DNA from: Nonomuraea sp. | GTDB lineage: Bacteria > Actinomycetota > Actinomycetes > Streptosporangiales > Streptosporangiaceae | NCBI GenBank assembly: GCA_013362835.1 | Contig: JABFVJ010000065.1 | Location: forward strand, 1 to 23,778 | Direction of reading: 5' to 3' | Length of the DNA: 23,778 bases | Shown: piece after piece, positions 1 to 6,275 of the stretch | How positions within the stretch are numbered: position 1 is the stretch's first letter | Layout: every line of letters starts with the position of its first letter | Notes under the pieces: generated by a model | Databases searched by the model: none | What the model saw: the letters and a program-made list of their open reading frames with translations, nothing else | What the model was told of the DNA's origin: nothing | Position numbers and translations under genes: made by a program

Positions 1-242
1 ATCGCGACGGCGGCCGAGCCGAGCAGCGCGCGCAAGTGACGCGAGGCGCGTTCGGCGCCTTCGGCGGTCAGCCCGGCCCGCAGCGGCGGCCCCGCGAGCG
101 AGGCGGTGTGCAGCGTCTCGAACGTGGCCCGCTCGGCCGGGCTGGTGCCCAGCTCGCGGCGGCCCCGCATGACCCGCCAGAGGACGATCGAGGGCACGCC
201 CAGGAGCACGGCCACGACGACGACGCCGACCAGGTATTCCAC
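1..242 (-). CDS. Probable sensor histidine kinase (LytS-like), N-terminal fragment
   Basis: Only the first 80 codons lie in the window; the gene continues past base 1. The chosen GTG at 242 gives MEYLVGVVVVAVLLGVPSIV, one strong membrane segment at about residues 4-22, then a basic stop-transfer stretch. Next comes a conserved-looking block with TLHTASLAGPPLRAGLT and HLRALLGS. I recall this pattern from the N-terminus of actinobacterial LytS/GAF-type sensor kinases, where it leads into a GAF-like sensing region. The kinase core (H box, ATPase) is outside the window, so the assignment rests on this short region. It is the third gene of a minus-strand run after the DUF1838 and HIT genes, 28 bases beyond the HIT stop. 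There is no clear Shine-Dalgarno, but TAGGCT sits at 251-256, eight bases before the GTG. It could instead be another single-pass membrane protein. Confidence 0.55.
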   Translation of the reverse strand, partial: MEYLVGVVVVAVLLGVPSIVLWRVMRGRRELGTSPAERATFETLHTASLAGPPLRAGLTAEGAERASRHLRALLGSAAVA

Positions 243-270
243 GCGGCCCGAGCCTAGCGCGCCCCGGCGC

Positions 271-684
271 TCACCCGGCGGGCAGCGCCTTGCCGATCAT
301 CGCCGCGTACGACTCCGCCTCCTGCGCGGAGTCGTAGGTGGTGCGCGGCCAGAAGAAGCCGCGCAGCCCGTCTTTCTTGTTGCGCGGCACCACGTGCACG
401 TGCAGGTGGGCGACGCTCTGGCTGACGCGGTTGTTCATCGCGACGAACGTGCCCCCGGCCTCCAGCCCCTCCTCCACGGCCCGCGCCATGGCCTGGACCC
501 GGGCGAAGAACGGCCCGACGTCGTCGAGGTCGGCGAGGGTCTCGACGTGGGCCCTCGGCACGACGAGCACGTGCCCCTTGAAGACCGGCCGGGTGTCGAG
601 GAAGGAGACGGCCACGTCGTCGGAGCTCACCACGTGGGCGGGGCGCTCACCCGCGATGATCTCGCAGAACAGGTCGGTGCTCAC
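271..684 (-). CDS. HIT family nucleotide hydrolase/transferase
   Basis: A 137-aa protein of normal length for the histidine triad family, which hydrolyses or transfers nucleotide phosphoramidates and adenylates in the cytoplasm. The N-terminus has the family's FCEIIAGERPAHVV start. The beta-strand block FKGHVLVVPRAHV is at about residues 35-47, and the catalytic triad motif HLHVHVV is at residues 93-99 (His93, His95, His97, with His97 the expected nucleophile). Gln89-Ser90 just before the triad also fits the family. The GTG start at 684 overlaps the stop of the upstream DUF1838 gene in a GTGA, so translation is probably coupled. The physiological substrate cannot be read from the sequence. 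Confidence 0.92.
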   Translation of the reverse strand: MSTDLFCEIIAGERPAHVVSSDDVAVSFLDTRPVFKGHVLVVPRAHVETLADLDDVGPFFARVQAMARAVEEGLEAGGTFVAMNNRVSQSVAHLHVHVVPRNKKDGLRGFFWPRTTYDSAQEAESYAAMIGKALPAG

Positions 685-1391
685 CGGCCGACCTTATCGG
701 CGAAGGCCGTCCAGCTCGTCATGTTGGGGGCGGTCCACTCGGTGGGCGCGTGCAGGAAACGCTCGCCGACGCGCTCGCGCAGCGCCTGCGGCACCTCGGC
801 GACCTTGGCGCCCCTGCAGTGGTAGACGAGCCCGCCCGGCCGCTGCCCCATGGCCATCCAGGGCAGCCACGGCGACACGCGGCACCAGGAGAACACGGCC
901 GGCACGCCGGGCAGCTCGGACGCGACGTCCGCGGCGGAGGCGAAGAACTGGAACAGCTCCAGCGCGCGGTAGGTGTCCTGAGCCGAGTTTTCCGGATATT
1001 TCGCGACAGGCAGCGGCGAAGGGTAGGAAAGGCGGATATCCACGTTGAACACCACCTGCTCCCCCAACCGCGTCACCGGCACCGGGTACGCCCCCAGCCG
1101 CTGGTTGACCGGGTCGTTGAAGACGTGCTGCACCTCGACCGCCCGCCCGGTGAGCGGGTTGTCCCACACGTCGATCGGCCGCCTGGTCCTCGGGTCGAGG
1201 TAGAGGGCGGCCTCCCTGGTCAGCAGCTCCCAGCCGCCGCCCTCGGCGGGCCTGGCCCGCGCCACGTTCAGCCCCTCGAAGCCGAACAGGTGATGGGGGC
1301 CGCCGTCGTCCTGCCACCCGTAGACGTCGCCGGTCCAGTAGGAGATCGTCTCGGCGCCGTCGGCCGAGGCACGCACCCGGATGAAGTCCAT
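681..1391 (-). CDS. DUF1838 family protein
   Basis: A 236-aa soluble protein without signal peptide or membrane segments. It matches my memory of the DUF1838 family along its length: an LLTREAALYLDPRT block (about residues 57-70), the NPLTGRAVEVQHVFNDPVNQ block (about 78-97), a WCRVSPWLPWMAMGQRPG block in the C-terminal half, and an ending close to the family's N-x-TSW-x-x-F. No catalytic role is established for this family and I do not propose one. It is first in a minus-strand run with the HIT gene, which it overlaps by GTGA. The ATG at 1391 lacks a good Shine-Dalgarno but has TAAGCT ending seven bases upstream, so the message may be leaderless. It is divergent from the MFS gene across 51 bases. 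Confidence 0.82.
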   Translation of the reverse strand: MDFIRVRASADGAETISYWTGDVYGWQDDGGPHHLFGFEGLNVARARPAEGGGWELLTREAALYLDPRTRRPIDVWDNPLTGRAVEVQHVFNDPVNQRLGAYPVPVTRLGEQVVFNVDIRLSYPSPLPVAKYPENSAQDTYRALELFQFFASAADVASELPGVPAVFSWCRVSPWLPWMAMGQRPGGLVYHCRGAKVAEVPQALRERVGERFLHAPTEWTAPNMTSWTAFADKVGR

Positions 1392-1398
1392 GATCCGG

Positions 1399-1404
1399 AG
1401 CTTA
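1399..1404 (-). promoter_or_regulatory. Candidate -10 box, leaderless DUF1838 start
   Basis: Read on the minus strand, TAAGCT fits TANNNT and ends seven bases before the ATG at 1391. Transcription would then start at or next to the start codon. No convincing -35 was seen at 17-19 bases upstream, so this is a weak call. Confidence 0.3.
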
Positions 1405-1408
1405 CCCC

Positions 1409-1436
1409 TTGCTTCGAGACAGCCTGTTGCTATCTT
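1409..1436 (+). promoter_or_regulatory. Candidate promoter of the MFS-TetR pair
   Basis: TTGCTT (1409-1414) and TATCTT (1431-1436) are separated by 16 bases, and the -10 ends six bases before the ATG at 1443. This predicts a leaderless message. GGAG at 1437-1440 is only two bases from the ATG, too close to act as a normal ribosome binding site for that codon, although it could serve the in-frame GTG at 1446. Confidence 0.45.
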
Positions 1437-1442
1437 GGAGAC

Positions 1443-2999
1443 ATGGTGTCGCTAAATGCGCGGACCCGGCAGAGCTGGCTCCCGCTGATCGTGCTCGGCG
1501 TCGGGATGTCGATGATCATCATCGACGCGACGATCGTGAACGTCGCCGTGCCCGCGATCATGGGCGATCTCGGGCTGTCGGCCACGGACGTCGAATGGGT
1601 GAACTCGATCTACTCGCTGGCGTTCGCCGCGCTGCTCATCCCGCTCGGGCGTACCGGGGACGTGCGCGGCAGGCGGCGCGTGTTCGCGGCCGGTCTGGTC
1701 GTGTTCCTGGCCGCGAGCATGCTCGCCGCCTCCGCGCCCACCGGCGCGCTGCTCATCGGCGCGCGGGTGCTCCAGGGCGTGGGCGCGTCCATGGTGGTCC
1801 CGATGACCCTGGCGATCATCAACTCCCTCTACACCGGCCCGCGCAGGACGGTCGCCTTCGCCGTCTGGGGCTCGATCATCGGCGGCATGGCCGCGCTCGG
1901 CCCGCTGCTCGGCGGCTGGGTCGTGACCGACTTCGGCTGGCGGTGGGCGTTCTGGGTGAACCTGCCGATCGGCCTGCTGGTCCTGCTCGGCACGGCCCGG
2001 GTGCCCGAGTCGAAGGACCCGGCCGCGCGCGGTTCGGACGTGCCCGGCGTGCTGCTGTCGGTGATCGGCCCGGCCGCGCTGGTGTTCGGCCTGATCGAGG
2101 GCCAGCGCTACGGCTGGTTCACCGCCACCGGCGAGGCCCGCCTGTTCGGATGGACGTGGCCGCTCGACGGCGTCTCGCCGATCCCGTTCGCCTTCGGGCT
2201 CGCCGTGCTCGCGCTCGTGGCGCTCGTGCTGGTCGAACGTTCCCGGGCCCGCGCGGGCCGCCCGGTCGTGCTGGACCTGACGCTGTTCGCCATCCCCTCC
2301 TTCCGGTACGGCGGCGCCGCCGCGATGATCATCACCCTCGGCGAGTTCGGCCTGATCCTGGTGCTGCCGCTGTTCCTGCAGTCGGCCATGGGCTTCACCG
2401 CGTTCACGACGGGCCTGATCATCGCCTCGCTGGCCGGGGGCACGTTCCTGGCGGGCGGCGTCGTGCCCCGGCTCGGCCTCGCGCCCCGGCTCATCGTCCG
2501 GCTCGGGCTCACGCTGGAGGCCGGCGCCGCCGTCGCGATCGGCCTGTCCGTCTCCCCCTCGCTCGGCCCGTGGACGCTCGTGCCCTGGCTCGTCGTCTAC
2601 GGCATCGGCGTCGGCTTCGCCTCGGCCCAGCTCCCGAACGTGATGCTGGAGGACGTACCGGCCCGGCTCTCCGGGGTGGCCTCCGGGCTGCAGAGCACGA
2701 TCCGCCAGCTCGGCGCCGCCATCGGCATCGCGGCGCTCGGAGCCGTCCTGGTCACCGGCCTGGACACGGCCATGGCCGGCCGCCTGCCGGACGAGCCCGC
2801 GCTCGGGCACGCCGTACGCGAGAGCGGCGGCGCGGCCATCGCGGGGATCAGGGACCCGCACGACCACGCGGCGGCGGTGGCGGCGGGAGCCGACGCCACC
2901 CGCCGGGTGACGATCGTGACGGGCGTCGTGCTGTTCGGCGGCGTCGGGGCGACGTTCCTGCTGCCCGATACTGGGAGGAGACGACGCGAGGAGGAGTGA
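1443..2999 (+). CDS. MFS transporter, DHA2-type 14-TM drug exporter
   Basis: A 518-aa inner-membrane protein with the size and hydrophobicity of the 14-segment drug:H+ antiporter (DHA2/EmrB-QacA) family. Residues 13-33 form TM1 and contain IIDATIVNVAVPAI, the D1-type motif of this family. The TM2-TM3 loop has LGRTGDVRGRRRVF (motif A, G-x-x-x-D-x-x-G-R-R). TM5 has GPLLGGW (motif C, typical of exporters) followed by WRWAFWVNLPIG. Such proteins export hydrophobic drugs or secondary metabolites using the proton gradient; the substrate is not predictable here. The gene is followed after 5 bases by a TetR regulator on the same strand, the usual arrangement for a regulated efflux pump. The start is ATG 1443, with GTG 1446 as an alternative. 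Confidence 0.93.
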   Translation: MVSLNARTRQSWLPLIVLGVGMSMIIIDATIVNVAVPAIMGDLGLSATDVEWVNSIYSLAFAALLIPLGRTGDVRGRRRVFAAGLVVFLAASMLAASAPTGALLIGARVLQGVGASMVVPMTLAIINSLYTGPRRTVAFAVWGSIIGGMAALGPLLGGWVVTDFGWRWAFWVNLPIGLLVLLGTARVPESKDPAARGSDVPGVLLSVIGPAALVFGLIEGQRYGWFTATGEARLFGWTWPLDGVSPIPFAFGLAVLALVALVLVERSRARAGRPVVLDLTLFAIPSFRYGGAAAMIITLGEFGLILVLPLFLQSAMGFTAFTTGLIIASLAGGTFLAGGVVPRLGLAPRLIVRLGLTLEAGAAVAIGLSVSPSLGPWTLVPWLVVYGIGVGFASAQLPNVMLEDVPARLSGVASGLQSTIRQLGAAIGIAALGAVLVTGLDTAMAGRLPDEPALGHAVRESGGAAIAGIRDPHDHAAAVAAGADATRRVTIVTGVVLFGGVGATFLLPDTGRRRREEE

Positions 3000-3004
3000 G
3001 TCCG

Positions 3005-3589
3005 GTGCCGAGGATCAGCGCGGCCACGGTGGCCGACCATCGGGCCAGCCAGCACGCGGCCTTGCTGGCAGCCGCCATGGAGATCCTGGTCGCCGAGGGC
3101 GCGGCCGGGCTCACCCCGGCGGCCGTGGGCGCGCGCGTGGGCCTGGCCCGCTCCAGCGTCTACCGCTACTTCTCCTCCACCGCCGACATCCTGGCCCAGC
3201 TCGTCGAGGACGCCATCCCCCGGTGGGCCGACCGGCTGTCGGCGGCCGTGCGCGAGGGCGGGCCCGAGGAGCGGGTGCGGGCGTTCGGGGTCGTGTCGCT
3301 GACGTTCGTGACCAGCCGCGACTACGCGCTGCTGCGCGCGCTGGCCTCGGTCGACCTGCCCGGCGAGTGCCAGGACCGGCTCGACCAGCTCCACGAGACG
3401 ATGATCGAGCCGCTGCGCGCCCTCCTCGCCGAGGCCGGGCAGCCCCACCCCGATCTGGTGGCCCACCTGGGGTGGAGCATCCTGGGCGAGGGCCAGCGCA
3501 GGATGGCGGCGGGCGGCGACGCGCGGGTGATCACGGAGACGACCCTCGACGTGTTGTGCCGCGCGGTGCTGCCGCTCACTTCACGGTGA
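3005..3589 (+). CDS. TetR/AcrR family transcriptional regulator
   Basis: A 194-aa protein of standard TetR length. The N-terminal DNA-binding domain covers about residues 15-62, with the helix-turn-helix at about 38-57 (TPAAVGARVGLARSSVYRYF) and the conserved Y-R-Y-F ending. The rest is the helical ligand-binding and dimerisation domain. I chose GTG 3005 because the GAGGAGGAG stretch at 2988-2996 then lies at a suitable distance. GTG 2996 overlaps the MFS stop but would place the Shine-Dalgarno directly against the start. It is probably co-transcribed with the MFS exporter and represses it, with export substrates as inducers (inference from position). Its last 14 bases overlap the convergent lipoprotein gene. 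Confidence 0.92.
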   Translation: MPRISAATVADHRASQHAALLAAAMEILVAEGAAGLTPAAVGARVGLARSSVYRYFSSTADILAQLVEDAIPRWADRLSAAVREGGPEERVRAFGVVSLTFVTSRDYALLRALASVDLPGECQDRLDQLHETMIEPLRALLAEAGQPHPDLVAHLGWSILGEGQRRMAAGGDARVITETTLDVLCRAVLPLTSR

Positions 3590-3971
3590 TCGCGAAGATC
3601 GCCTCGCCGGACTCGCGCCTGCTCTCCTCGGTGGACGGGGTGGTGCTCCCGCCGCAGCGGCGGCAGTCGCGCAGCCTGATCTCGGCCGTGCCCGGATATT
3701 TGGTGTTGAACACGAAGTAGTCGGTGGCGCCGTCGTGCTCCTCGCTGATGTACGAGGCCACCTTCGCGTCGGGCACCGCCACCAGGTCCCACGCGTCGTC
3801 GGCCGAGGCGGGGACGGCCAGCGAGAACCGCCGCCCGGCGGGCAGCTCGGCCCGCACGGTCGTGCCCTTGGCGCCCTCGACCACCGTGCCGAGATCGTTG
3901 ACCGCGGACCCGGAGCCGCAGCCCGTGGCCAGGAGGGCGAGCAGGACGGCGGCGGCGGTTCCACGGATCAC
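3576..3971 (-). CDS. Small lipoprotein, possibly chagasin-like (I42-like) fold
   Basis: A 131-aa protein with a signal peptide and the lipobox-like ending LLATGC, which makes Cys18 the likely lipidated residue. The -3 position is Ala rather than the preferred Leu. The mature domain has a beta-rich pattern GRRFSLAVPASADDAWDLV, then SEEHDGATDYFVFN and GTAEIRLRDC, ending in a strand AIFAITVK. The order of strands and the Trp resemble chagasin-type cysteine protease inhibitors (MEROPS I42). The NPTTG, GGxG and RPW inhibitory motifs are not present, so inhibition is not claimed. An Arg/Cys/Gly/Ser-rich loop (CRRCGG) replaces the last motif. The GTG start overlaps the yihY stop as GTGA, so it is the last gene of the envelope operon. 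The family link is tentative; lipoprotein status is fairly secure. Confidence 0.8.
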   Translation of the reverse strand: MIRGTAAAVLLALLATGCGSGSAVNDLGTVVEGAKGTTVRAELPAGRRFSLAVPASADDAWDLVAVPDAKVASYISEEHDGATDYFVFNTKYPGTAEIRLRDCRRCGGSTTPSTEESRRESGEAIFAITVK

Positions 3972-4915
3972 TCCGGCAGGCTATCCTCCTTCGGCGGATC
4001 CCGCGGCTCCACGTACGGCTCCCGCTCGACGGGCGCGCCCTCGGCGATCCGGCGTTCCCGCATCAGCTCGGCGTCGAGCTCGGCGCCCAGCAACAGGGCC
4101 ATGTTCGACAGCCACAGCCAGATCAGGAACACCACGACCCCGGCCAGCGTGCCGTACGTCTTGCCGTACGAGCCGAAGTGGGCCACGTACAGGGCGAAGC
4201 CGCCGGAGACGATGACCCACAGCACCACGGCGAGCAGCCCGCCGGGGGTGAGCCAGCGTACGCCCGGCTGCCGCACGTTCGGCGCCGCCCAGTACAGCAC
4301 CATGATCAGACCGGCCGCGACGAGCGCGAGCACCGGCCACTTCAGGATGTCCCAGGCCGTCACCAGCGCGCCGCCCACGCCGACGGCCTTGCCCGCCATC
4401 CTGGCCAGGTCGCCGGTCAGCGTGACGGAGACCGCGCCGAGCGCGAGCAGCACGGTCGCCAGCACCGTGAGCCCGATCCTGAGCGGGGTCACCTTCCAGA
4501 ACGGGCGGCCCTCGTCGATGTCGTAGATGGCGTTGGTCGCCCTGATGAACGCCGCGATGTAGCCGGAGGCCGACCAGAGCGCGACCAGCAGGCCGATGAC
4601 GGCCACGACGCTCGCCGAGGCCGCGTTCCGCTGGACGGAGTTCACGCCCGTCACGATCAGCGCGCGCACCTCGTCGGGGGCCAGCACGACGAGGTCGCCG
4701 ACCAGGGCGGCGGTGTCCCGCCTGCCGAGCAGGCCGAACACCGACACCAGGACGATCAGCGCCGGGAAGATGGACAGGACCGCGTAGTACGTGAGCGCCG
4801 CCGCGAGATCCTGGACGCGGTCGTCCTTGAACTCGATGGCCGTCCGCTTGAGCACGCTCCACCAGGCCCCGCGCGGCAGCTCGGCCGGCCGCTCGGGCTT
4901 GTCGGGGAGAGGCAC
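3968..4915 (-). CDS. YihY/virulence factor BrkB family membrane protein
   Basis: A 315-aa integral membrane protein. It has the family signature near the N-terminus, LAAALTYYAVLSIFPALIVLVSVFG, at about residues 37-61. Further helices follow around residues 105-125, 147-170, 190-212, 223-245 and 255-280. The last region includes TYGTLAGVVVFLIWLW and ALLLGAELDAEL, both typical of the family. YihY/BrkB proteins were once mislabelled RNase BN; their molecular role is unresolved, and transport or envelope functions have been suggested. The C-terminal tail is charged and cytoplasmic-looking. The GTG start at 4915 lies three bases after the stop of the DUF3618 gene, and the gene overlaps the downstream lipoprotein gene, so it sits in the middle of a coupled operon. 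Confidence 0.92.
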   Translation of the reverse strand: MPLPDKPERPAELPRGAWWSVLKRTAIEFKDDRVQDLAAALTYYAVLSIFPALIVLVSVFGLLGRRDTAALVGDLVVLAPDEVRALIVTGVNSVQRNAASASVVAVIGLLVALWSASGYIAAFIRATNAIYDIDEGRPFWKVTPLRIGLTVLATVLLALGAVSVTLTGDLARMAGKAVGVGGALVTAWDILKWPVLALVAAGLIMVLYWAAPNVRQPGVRWLTPGGLLAVVLWVIVSGGFALYVAHFGSYGKTYGTLAGVVVFLIWLWLSNMALLLGAELDAELMRERRIAEGAPVEREPYVEPRDPPKEDSLPE

Positions 4916-4918
4916 GGG

Positions 4919-5548
4919 CTACTTCGCCCTGTTGCGCTTCCTGATGCGGCGCACCACGAGCGCGATCACGGCGCCCGCGGCGGCCAGCAGCAGCACGGGC
5001 CGCTTCTTCGCCTCGGTCGCGGCGTCCTTGACCTGGTCGGGCGTGGCCTCGCTGACCTTGCCCGCGACCTCGCTGGCCTTGCCCTTGGCGGTGCCGACGG
5101 CCTCGGCCGCCTTGCCCTTGGCCATGCCGGTGGCCTCGGCGGCCTTGCCCTTGGCCTTGCCCGCCGCCTCGGCGGCCCGGCCCTTCAGGTCGGTCTTGCC
5201 GGCCAGCGCGCTGACCGTGTCGCCGAGCTCGTTCCTGGTTTCCCTGATGCTTCTTCGCACGTCGTCGTCCTCTTCCTCGTCATGGGTCCCGCGTCCGCCC
5301 GTCACCGACTCCTCCTCGACCGCGCGGCTCTCCACCGCCTCGGTCCGGTCGTCGGGCACAGGGGTCTCGGGGATGAAGGTCTCGTGTTCCTCGCGGGCGA
5401 GCTGCGCCTTCTTGGCGTTCTCCGCCGCGCCGGGTCTCGTCGGGGGCACGTTGATGGACTCGCGTTCGGTCGGCGTGCCGACGGTCGCCCTGCGGGCGCC
5501 CACGTCACCGGCGTGCTGGTCGCTGTGTCCGGGATCCGTCTCGCTCAT
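4919..5548 (-). CDS. DUF3618 domain protein with 11-residue repeats and C-terminal anchor
   Basis: A 209-aa protein. Residues 1-95 are acidic and look disordered. Residues 96-125 (DDVRRSIRETRNELGDTVSA) match the DUF3618 signature of a helix containing R-x-T-R-x-x-L-G-x-T-V. Residues 120-163 are four contiguous 11-mers of the form xAKGKAAEAxG, which would make an amphipathic, Ala/Lys-rich helix. Residues 184-199 are a single hydrophobic segment followed by a basic tail, so it is probably tail-anchored with the long N-terminus in the cytoplasm (inferred). The ATG at 5548 overlaps the upstream stop as ATGA, and AAGGAG lies about 11 bases upstream. The open frame extends further upstream, but that part is out of frame with the real DUF1469 gene and is rejected. 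DUF3618 proteins commonly sit beside DUF1469 proteins in actinobacteria; their function is unknown. Confidence 0.88.
   Translation of the reverse strand: MSETDPGHSDQHAGDVGARRATVGTPTERESINVPPTRPGAAENAKKAQLAREEHETFIPETPVPDDRTEAVESRAVEEESVTGGRGTHDEEEDDDVRRSIRETRNELGDTVSALAGKTDLKGRAAEAAGKAKGKAAEATGMAKGKAAEAVGTAKGKASEVAGKVSEATPDQVKDAATEAKKRPVLLLAAAGAVIALVVRRIRKRNRAK
5060..5191 (-). repeat. Four tandem 33-bp coding repeats
   Basis: These encode residues 120-163 of the DUF3618 protein as four consecutive 11-mers: DLKGRAAEAAG, KAKGKAAEATG, MAKGKAAEAVG and TAKGKASEVAG. The periodicity of 11 residues equals three turns of an amphipathic helix, as in LEA group 3 and apolipoprotein-like helices. The nucleotide copies are diverged but in register. 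Confidence 0.85.
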
Positions 5549-5925
5549 CGGTGCGCCCTCTCCTTGACCATGTCGATATCGGCCTTGACGCTCGCGATGG
5601 TCTCCTGAGGGACCGGCGGCGTGGCCTGTTTCACCTGGTTCTTGCCGATCAGGCCGAGCACCGCGGCCGCGATGAACAGGACCACCGCCACGATGGCGGC
5701 CGCCGCCCACGCGGGCAGGACCAGGGCGAGGAGCAGCACGACAGCGGTCACCAGCACGGCACCGCCGAAGAACGCGGCCATCCCGGCCGCACCGAACAGG
5801 CCCGCGCCGAATCCCGCGCGCTTGCCCTTCTCCGCGAGCTCCATCTTCGCCAGGCGAAGCTCGTCCTTGACGAGCCTGGAGACCTGGTCGGAGAGATCAC
5901 TGACCAGCTTGTGAGTATCGTTCAC
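5545..5925 (-). CDS. DUF1469 (phage holin 3_6 superfamily) membrane protein
   Basis: A 126-aa protein. Its N-terminal amphipathic helix LVSDLSDQVSRLVKDELRLA runs over about residues 7-26, followed by KMELAEKGKRAG. Two hydrophobic segments at about residues 40-70 and 73-95 form a hairpin, and a charged tail follows. This is the classic layout of the actinobacterial DUF1469 family. The database name 'phage holin' reflects a superfamily link only; there are no phage genes nearby. The GTG start at 5925 has a strong AGGAGG about nine bases upstream. It is the first gene of the coupled unit DUF1469-DUF3618-YihY-lipoprotein and overlaps the next gene by ATGA. A role in envelope organisation is inferred from membrane location and neighbours only. 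Confidence 0.9.
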   Translation of the reverse strand: MNDTHKLVSDLSDQVSRLVKDELRLAKMELAEKGKRAGFGAGLFGAAGMAAFFGGAVLVTAVVLLLALVLPAWAAAAIVAVVLFIAAAVLGLIGKNQVKQATPPVPQETIASVKADIDMVKERAHR

Positions 5926-5976
5926 GACGTCGCCTCCTCCGCTGAGGAAGGCGACTACCCAGCTACGTGCCCGTTA

Positions 5977-6141
5977 TTACCGCTTTGCGGCCTTCAATAG
6001 GAACCCGAGGACGGACACCACGGGCGATTTGGGCACGTCACACCAGTTGTCGGGCTGCTTGGGCTTGCTCCACGGCGAGGGGAGCTCACACGAAGGAGCC
6101 TGCGGCTTCGGCCGCTCACACCACGATCCGGGAGGATTCAT
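5977..6141 (-). CDS. Possible small Trp/Cys/Pro-Lys-rich protein (54 aa), unknown
   Basis: The frame runs from ATG 6141 to tandem TAA TAA stops at 5974-5979. I do not recognise a family. The peptide carries repeated short units: SWCERPKP near residues 6-13, SCELPSP at 17-23, PWSKPKQP at 23-30 and NWCDVPKSP at 32-40. It ends in a hydrophobic-basic stretch, VVSVLGFLLKAAKR. About four fifths of codons end in G or C, which is compatible with coding in this genome but not decisive. Against it, the GGAGG before the ATG is only one base away, too close for a normal Shine-Dalgarno, and an in-frame TAG lies four codons upstream. The AT-rich palindrome at 6167-6180 could supply a -10 for a short transcript. 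It may be a real small protein, a peptide precursor or chance. Confidence 0.35.
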   Translation of the reverse strand: MNPPGSWCERPKPQAPSCELPSPWSKPKQPDNWCDVPKSPVVSVLGFLLKAAKR

Positions 6142-6166
6142 ACCTCCATGCTACAACTTCAGGCAC

Positions 6167-6180
6167 CGCTTATATAAGCG
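6167..6180. promoter_or_regulatory. AT-rich perfect palindrome CGCTTATATAAGCG
   Basis: This 14-bp perfect inverted repeat with a TATATA core stands out in GC-rich DNA. It lies between the divergent envelope operon (with the possible small frame) and the helicase gene. It could be an operator for a dimeric regulator or a -10 region on either strand. No known regulator motif was recognised. Confidence 0.4.
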
Positions 6181-6263
6181 CCATGTGCGAGCGCTTCGCG
6201 ACGAGACGCGTCAGAGCGGCTACGGAACGGATTCCGCCGGTCCTGATCCCGCCGGAGCGGCGG

Positions 6264-6269
6264 TAATCT
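6264..6269 (+). promoter_or_regulatory. Candidate -10 box, leaderless helicase start
   Basis: TAATCT ends exactly six bases before the GTG at 6276. No Shine-Dalgarno lies at a usable distance; the nearest GGAG is about 19 bases upstream. A leaderless transcript beginning at the GTG is the simplest reading. The -35 region is not well conserved. Confidence 0.45.
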
Positions 6270-6275
6270 GCCGGG

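Larger units (their letters stand above)
5926..6275. other. 350-bp divergent intergenic region
   Basis: This lies between the envelope operon (minus) and the SNF2 helicase gene (plus), and is visibly less GC-rich than the flanking genes in parts. It contains the Shine-Dalgarno of the DUF1469 gene at its left edge, a possible 54-codon reading frame on the minus strand (5977-6141), an AT-rich 14-bp palindrome (6167-6180) and a candidate -10 for the helicase (6264-6269). No RNA gene or mobile element was recognised. Confidence 0.7.

Noticed and set aside
1452..2867. A 471-codon minus-strand frame inside the MFS gene
   Set aside because: Composition dominated by Glu/Gly/Arg/His/Asp, typical of an antisense shadow of a membrane protein gene.
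5545..5925. Prophage remnant suggested by the holin-family name
   Set aside because: DUF1469 proteins are chromosomal in actinobacteria; no endolysin, integrase or structural phage gene is nearby.
5967..6266. A 99-codon plus-strand frame across the intergenic region
   Set aside because: Arg/Ala/Thr/Ser-rich without a Shine-Dalgarno or motif, and it opposes the better-looking minus-strand frame and the helicase promoter.
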